Below, piece by piece: positions 60,592 to 64,000 of a stretch of 64,000 nucleotides of DNA. Origin of the DNA: CALECP01 sp964389925 (GTDB lineage Bacteria > Chloroflexota > Anaerolineae > Promineifilales > Promineifilaceae). Below the pieces are notes generated by a model. The model was not told the DNA's origin, ran no database searches, and was given only the letters and a program-made list of their open reading frames with translations. The DNA is taken from NCBI GenBank assembly GCA_964389925.1, contig CAYMGE010000007.1:45167-109166 (forward strand), in the 5' to 3' direction. The position numbers were made by a program, and so were the translations under genes. How positions within the stretch are numbered: the first letter of the stretch is position 1; every line of letters begins with the position of its first letter.

Positions 60592-60647
60592 TTGTAGATA
60601 AGCGGTTTTTGTCAAATCTACAGTTAGTGATGCTAGTGAAGGCAATC

Positions 60648-60678
60648 AGTAAAGTTAGCTGAAAAGGCTAGCTTTACT
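60648..60678. terminator. Hairpin between convergent genes
   Basis: AGTAAAGTTAGC and GCTAGCTTTACT (12 bp with one G-U) around a 7-base loop, overlapping the last codons of the STAND gene at 60674. It probably helps end both transcripts, although T-runs are weak. It repeats the GTTAGC/GCTAGC theme of the peptide leaders. Confidence 0.5.
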
Positions 60679-63190
60679 GCTCTTGAATTTCATTCAGTCG
60701 ATTCACTAAACTTTCTCGTAGTGCAATTGTGCTAATGTCAGAATTGATACTGACAATTTCCTCAACTGCCATGTTATACGTTTGAATAGCGTTATCCACC
60801 ATTTGCTGCGCTAGATAAATATCTCCAAGCGTTTCGAGAGAATTAGCAAGTTCTCGTCTGTTGTTCAGTTGTTTCCACAATTCAATACTTTCTATGATAT
60901 AGATCATTGCCTTTGAAAAATTGAGCTTCTTCAAGAAGACATTTCCAAGGTTGTTCAGCACGAGTGCAAGCAAAAACACATTCCGCGTTTGACGTAAATG
61001 TCTCAAATTAATTGAGCCAAATATCGCACTTGCCCTTTGAAAATCGCCCCGTTCAAAGTAATAGCTTCCCTCAGATATTTTTAGCCAAGCTTCTTGAACG
61101 TTATTAGGATTTTTCTCAAGGATTCTATACGCTTGATCATATGCGCTGAGTACAAGTTTTTCCTGATTAGTTTTTTTGTATAACCGTATCAAATTATTCA
61201 GGCCACGTAATACATTATCATGTGAGTTTGCGACTCGATAAATTTCAATACTTTGTTTGAATACGTTTTCTGACATTACAAACTCTTCAAATTGTATGCC
61301 TAGTAGCCCTCTCAGCATTAGTGCGGAGGCATATTCAATTTTTAATTCATGTTCTTGAGAGATTTCGAGTGCATCATTACAAAGAGAAACTGCTGACCCG
61401 TAGTCATATTGATGATAATGAATAATACCTAGACCATACGTTGCACGTGCTAAAGCCTTTTCGTCTTCCAACAATAAAGCAAGTTCGCGTGCTGCACTGT
61501 ACGCTATTAATGCCTCTGGAAATTGTCTTGCGAGGCGATTTGTTTCCCCCAGTATGTTTAGTAAACGACACTGCATACCTTGATTATTGTACGTATCACT
61601 TTCAATTACCTTTCGTAATATATTTATCCAAGTGAACCAGATACCGTGACTATGTAGGGCTGAATGTAAAATCAACGCCAGTTCACTGCGGGTTTGGCTT
61701 ACTTCTTTTTCGATTGCGCCATGAAAGCTAAAACGAAAAGTCTGCAATAAGTTTTTTACAGATGTCGTTGAAAAATTGTTTTGAGAGTTCCAAAAAGATA
61801 GGGCGGTTTTGGTTAGGTGTGTTCTGTCAAAATCGGCCGAATTGAGCATACTTGAGGGGTCTTTAAGCTCGATTTGGACGAATTGAATGGTGAGATTATG
61901 CAGGTTGTAGCGTTTGTGTTCGAGGGAGCCGCGTGTTTGGAGGAGATTGTAGCGGAACAGTTCTTCGAGTGCGTCGAGTTGGGCATCTTCATCTAAGCCA
62001 GTGACGGCGGTGAGGAATGGTTCGTCGATGCCGTGCTGGCTGACGAAGCAGAGGGCGAAAAGCAGCTTGCGTGCGTCGTGTGACAGGGCTTGCCAAGCGG
62101 CAGCGTAGATTTCGTGATGTGCGCCGTATTTTCCGCGTTCGATGGCGTTGAGAATGCGCTGGAGCGGGAATTTGACGAGCAGTTCGGGCAGAATGCTGAG
62201 GGTGAGGGGATGACCGCCGATGTGAGCGAAGATTTTCCGGACAGCATCGGCGTGAAATTTGACATTCATCGCTTGCGTGGAGCGTTTGGCGTGGCTTTTG
62301 AGCAATTCGGCCGATCCCGCCACATCCAACTCGTCCAACTCACACACAAATGTCTGCTGCGCTCTCTCTGGTGTTGCGCGGCTGGTGACGATAAAGTGGG
62401 ATTGCCCCACGAGTCGCCAAAGCTGCTGACCGAGCAGATCGCTGTGTTCGGCCGATTCCACCCCATCCACCACGATCAGATGCCGCTGATCGCTCAACAC
62501 CCCCTTGATCTGCTGTTCGCGGATTTTGGCGTTATTGGTGTCCAGCCCTTCGGGGATGAGCCATTGGCCTAGCTGCATTGTTAGGGTTGTGAGAAGGGTG
62601 TTGGTTTCGGCCGACCCAAACGGCAGCCAAATGACAGATGGAAATAGCCCTGTGTCAAGCGCATCACGTGCCACCTCTCCCGCCAAAGTGGACTTTCCGA
62701 CACCACCCCGACCAACGATAAACTGAACACAGACATCTGAGCCTTCTGCAAAACTTTTCGCAATTGCCTCTCGAGCCGCCTCGCGCCCGATCATTTCGAT
62801 AGCGGACGGTAGTGCCGCTTTTTGCGTGTCGATGGCTGGAATAACGTAGGTTCTCGGCGTGTTTGTTAACCAGTTGGGCTGGATGTCTGCGATTTCGCTG
62901 TCTGTGAGGGCGACGTAATCGGCCGAATGTAACAACTGATTCGCGTCCTCTAAGGTCGTAATCCCATCATATTTTTCCAGCACTTTGATTATGCTGAGAA
63001 GCAGATAGCGACTGTCTTTCCCAATCGGCCGCTTTCCCTGCTCCCAAAGCCCAATCATGCGATTACTGTAAATGATATCCGATATTTTTTGCAACTCCTC
63101 TGCAAAATGGGCTTGGGATAATGTTTTGTTTGTCTTGGGATAATATGTATTTTTACGAAGCGTTCTAAGCAGTTGACCAAACGTCACCAT
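60674..63190 (-). CDS. HTH-module NB-ARC TPR regulator, second copy
   Basis: 838 residues. HTH module (1-110; LSQAHFAEELQKISDIIYSNRMIGLWEQGKRPI ... YVALTDSEIADIQPNWL), NB-ARC (about 130-400; Walker A FIVGRGGVGKSTLAGEV, Walker B HLIVVDGVESAE, VTSRATPER, IGGHPLTLSILPELLVKF), a winged segment (KRYNLHNLTIQFVQIE) and TPR repeats (about 535-835). The architecture equals that of the gene at 57587-60070, but the TPR part is AT-rich and lacks the CGGCCG sites that are dense in the first 450 codons. It is divergent from a small secreted protein gene at 63603. Confidence 0.86.
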   Translation of the reverse strand: MVTFGQLLRTLRKNTYYPKTNKTLSQAHFAEELQKISDIIYSNRMIGLWEQGKRPIGKDSRYLLLSIIKVLEKYDGITTLEDANQLLHSADYVALTDSEIADIQPNWLTNTPRTYVIPAIDTQKAALPSAIEMIGREAAREAIAKSFAEGSDVCVQFIVGRGGVGKSTLAGEVARDALDTGLFPSVIWLPFGSAETNTLLTTLTMQLGQWLIPEGLDTNNAKIREQQIKGVLSDQRHLIVVDGVESAEHSDLLGQQLWRLVGQSHFIVTSRATPERAQQTFVCELDELDVAGSAELLKSHAKRSTQAMNVKFHADAVRKIFAHIGGHPLTLSILPELLVKFPLQRILNAIERGKYGAHHEIYAAAWQALSHDARKLLFALCFVSQHGIDEPFLTAVTGLDEDAQLDALEELFRYNLLQTRGSLEHKRYNLHNLTIQFVQIELKDPSSMLNSADFDRTHLTKTALSFWNSQNNFSTTSVKNLLQTFRFSFHGAIEKEVSQTRSELALILHSALHSHGIWFTWINILRKVIESDTYNNQGMQCRLLNILGETNRLARQFPEALIAYSAARELALLLEDEKALARATYGLGIIHYHQYDYGSAVSLCNDALEISQEHELKIEYASALMLRGLLGIQFEEFVMSENVFKQSIEIYRVANSHDNVLRGLNNLIRLYKKTNQEKLVLSAYDQAYRILEKNPNNVQEAWLKISEGSYYFERGDFQRASAIFGSINLRHLRQTRNVFLLALVLNNLGNVFLKKLNFSKAMIYIIESIELWKQLNNRRELANSLETLGDIYLAQQMVDNAIQTYNMAVEEIVSINSDISTIALRESLVNRLNEIQEQ

Positions 63191-63268
63191 GCAGCATTTC
63201 CTTTTGTTCTGAAAATTTCAATTTTCTCCCCTTACTATGGGACTATAGAAATGCGATACATAAGAATA

Positions 63269-63416
63269 CAAGATTTGCACTAATCTTGGTAGTTTGCTCC
63301 CTAAATTTTGCTGAAGAGGTAGTGGGCTTGTTCCAAGTGAGGGTTCCACAAAACCTGTAGTGAAACGGTTATGCTCAGGAGGCGTATTTATAACCAGTTT
63401 CGCTACAGGTTTTTTT
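63269..63416 (+). ncRNA. Candidate small RNA or attenuator
   Basis: A CAAGATT-tgcact-AATCTTG hairpin (63269-63288) is followed by 60 bases and then a long stem-loop (arms about 22 nt, 63351-63372 and 63390-63411) ending in seven T residues. A strong rho-independent terminator with no gene before it suggests a short RNA, or a leader that stops transcription ahead of the gene at 63603. Confidence 0.45.
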
Positions 63417-63579
63417 CGCTTATCCAAAAGAAAGCGATGGGTGCGACACACCCGTGATTACGTCGAATAACTCATCCTCCACATCCCTTCATTTAAGGTG
63501 CAGTTAATTTTATTTAGTCTGGTGTTTAATCGTGCCGCCCCTGCAACTGATATTCTTACATCAACAAACACAACAGCGA

Positions 63580-63596
63580 GTTAGCCAACAGCTAAC
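63580..63596 (+). promoter_or_regulatory. GTTAGC-caaca-GCTAAC hairpin in the leader of the 95-residue gene
   Basis: A 6-bp perfect hairpin, 6 bases before the ATG at 63603 (36 before the alternative ATG at 63633). It resembles the TAGCCGGCTA palindrome before the peptide gene at 60379. Confidence 0.5.
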
Positions 63597-63602
63597 CAAC
63601 AC

Positions 63603-63890
63603 ATGAAGGCAAAACTTCAAGGAACTTTTATCATGTTAAAACAACACCTCTCTAAATTTATCGGCGCAGGCACAATCGCAACCATCATGCTCATTCTCAT
63701 TCTCGCATTTAGCAGCTTCAACACAGGCATTGCCAATACAGATAGTGGGGATGGGGGCGGCTTCTTCACAAGCGTCGTCTCATCCTTCGGGGAAGGCGAG
63801 GATGAAGATGAAATGGAAGAAGAAGGGGAAATGGGCGAAGAGGGCGAGATGGAAGGTGAGGAGGAGGAGGAAGATGATGACGACGATTAA
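63603..63890 (+). CDS. Small secreted or membrane protein with polyacidic tail
   Basis: 95 residues from ATG 63603, or 85 from ATG 63633, which has AAGGAAC ahead of it. One strong hydrophobic helix (FIGAGTIATIMLILILAFSSF) works as signal peptide or anchor; a Gly-rich segment (DSGDGGGFFTSVV) follows, then more than 30 residues that are mostly Glu and Asp with interspersed Gly and Met. The tail could bind calcium or other cations or repel charges at the surface. It is divergent from the STAND gene at 63190. No known family. Confidence 0.6.
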   Translation: MKAKLQGTFIMLKQHLSKFIGAGTIATIMLILILAFSSFNTGIANTDSGDGGGFFTSVVSSFGEGEDEDEMEEEGEMGEEGEMEGEEEEEDDDDD

Positions 63891-64000
63891 ATGAAATGGG
63901 TGTGTTTCAAATACTTTGAGGGTGTCATTCCAGCGTATGCAGGAGTCCATTCTTCGGGGTGGTTGTTTCGGGAATTGTTGAGCATTAAAAAATTAAACGT
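63891..64000. other. Window end, no feature seen
   Basis: 110 bases after the last stop codon show no hairpin terminator or start codon with a ribosome binding site that I can support. Confidence 0.4.

Larger units (their letters stand above)
63191..63602. other. Intergenic region with an RNA candidate and peptide leader
   Basis: 412 bases without a convincing protein gene. It contains a plus-strand RNA candidate (63269-63416) ending in a strong terminator and the GTTAGC/GCTAAC leader hairpin at 63580-63596. A 77-codon minus-strand frame (63218-63451) runs through the terminator hairpin and is not accepted. Confidence 0.5.
1..64000. repeat. Highly iterated palindrome TCGGCCGA across the window
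   Basis: By hand count about 143 CGGCCG hexamers and about 74 full TCGGCCGA octamers occur in 64 kb, nearly all inside genes and in any reading frame (SAE/SAD, FGR/IGR and RP codons). One octamer is expected by chance. The count is visual and may be off by a few. Sites are missing from about 58970-61835 and from the 48.5-49.5 kb repeat region. Confidence 0.85.

Noticed and set aside
63218..63451. 77-codon minus-strand frame upstream of the STAND gene
   Set aside because: It runs through a strong terminator hairpin and lacks a ribosome binding site.
1..64000. tRNA, rRNA or CRISPR array
   Set aside because: The spacers were read for cloverleaf ends, GGTTCGA-type T loops and evenly spaced direct repeats; none was convincing.

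Overview
The window looks like chromosomal DNA of a filamentous, environmental Chloroflexota bacterium (Anaerolineae-like). This is inferred from gene content, not from a marker search. The clues are a fhaA-fhaB-rodA-pbpA cluster of the Actinobacteria/Chloroflexota kind, many lipoproteins with Pro/Thr-rich linkers, giant SARP/NB-ARC/TPR regulators, TrmFO and mid GC. No rRNA, tRNA, CRISPR array, prophage or transposase gene was seen.

Layout. 1-5.3 kb (minus): cell-wall growth cluster fhaA-like, fhaB-like, rodA/ftsW and a class B penicillin-binding protein that runs in frame into a NodB deacetylase domain and off the window edge. 5.6-7.8 kb (plus): two lipoproteins, one with a NodB domain. 7.8-14.7 kb: a FadN-like beta-oxidation enzyme, an HTH/PH-like protein, the minus-strand genes ychF, luciferase-like and TIGR04076-like, and a double SnoaL-like protein. 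14.8-22.0 kb: a 2414-residue cell-surface amylopullulanase with two GH13 catalytic units. 22.1-31.3 kb: housekeeping genes fni, tyrA, hisS, nadK, mntA with a deleted hepT remnant, trmFO, a membrane protein, an M28 peptidase and a sugar-type solute-binding protein. 31.3-36 kb (minus): the conserved rpmH-rnpA-yidD-(PQQ propeller)-yidC-jag cluster preceded by a LysM protein. 36-49 kb: dgt, mscS, a GH-A glycosidase, an SH3b protein, a SulP-STAS-rhodanese fusion, a DUF2085 protein, queG and an HslV-like Ntn hydrolase, with several palindromic repeats between them. 49-64 kb: an island of very large signal-transduction regulators on the minus strand, interleaved with tiny plus-strand genes.

The regulator island is the most unusual part. 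Five proteins in the window (four here and one at 10.3 kb) start with the same roughly 110-residue HTH module, then carry NB-ARC, NB-ARC plus TPR, a membrane domain or a PH-like domain. Each of the three leading HTH genes of the island (starts at 57315, 60070 and 63190) has a divergent small ORF upstream: 19, 70 and 95 residues. The two longer ones are predicted secreted peptides whose leaders share a GTTAGC/GCTARC hairpin. This resembles peptide-sensing HTH-TPR systems but with a STAND ATPase; the function is inferred.

Across the window the octamer TCGGCCGA occurs about 74 times by hand count (about one expected by chance), a highly iterated palindrome comparable to cyanobacterial HIP1. Heptamer tandem repeats in the SARP gene and a MITE-like insertion inside a REP-like palindrome add to the repeat picture.
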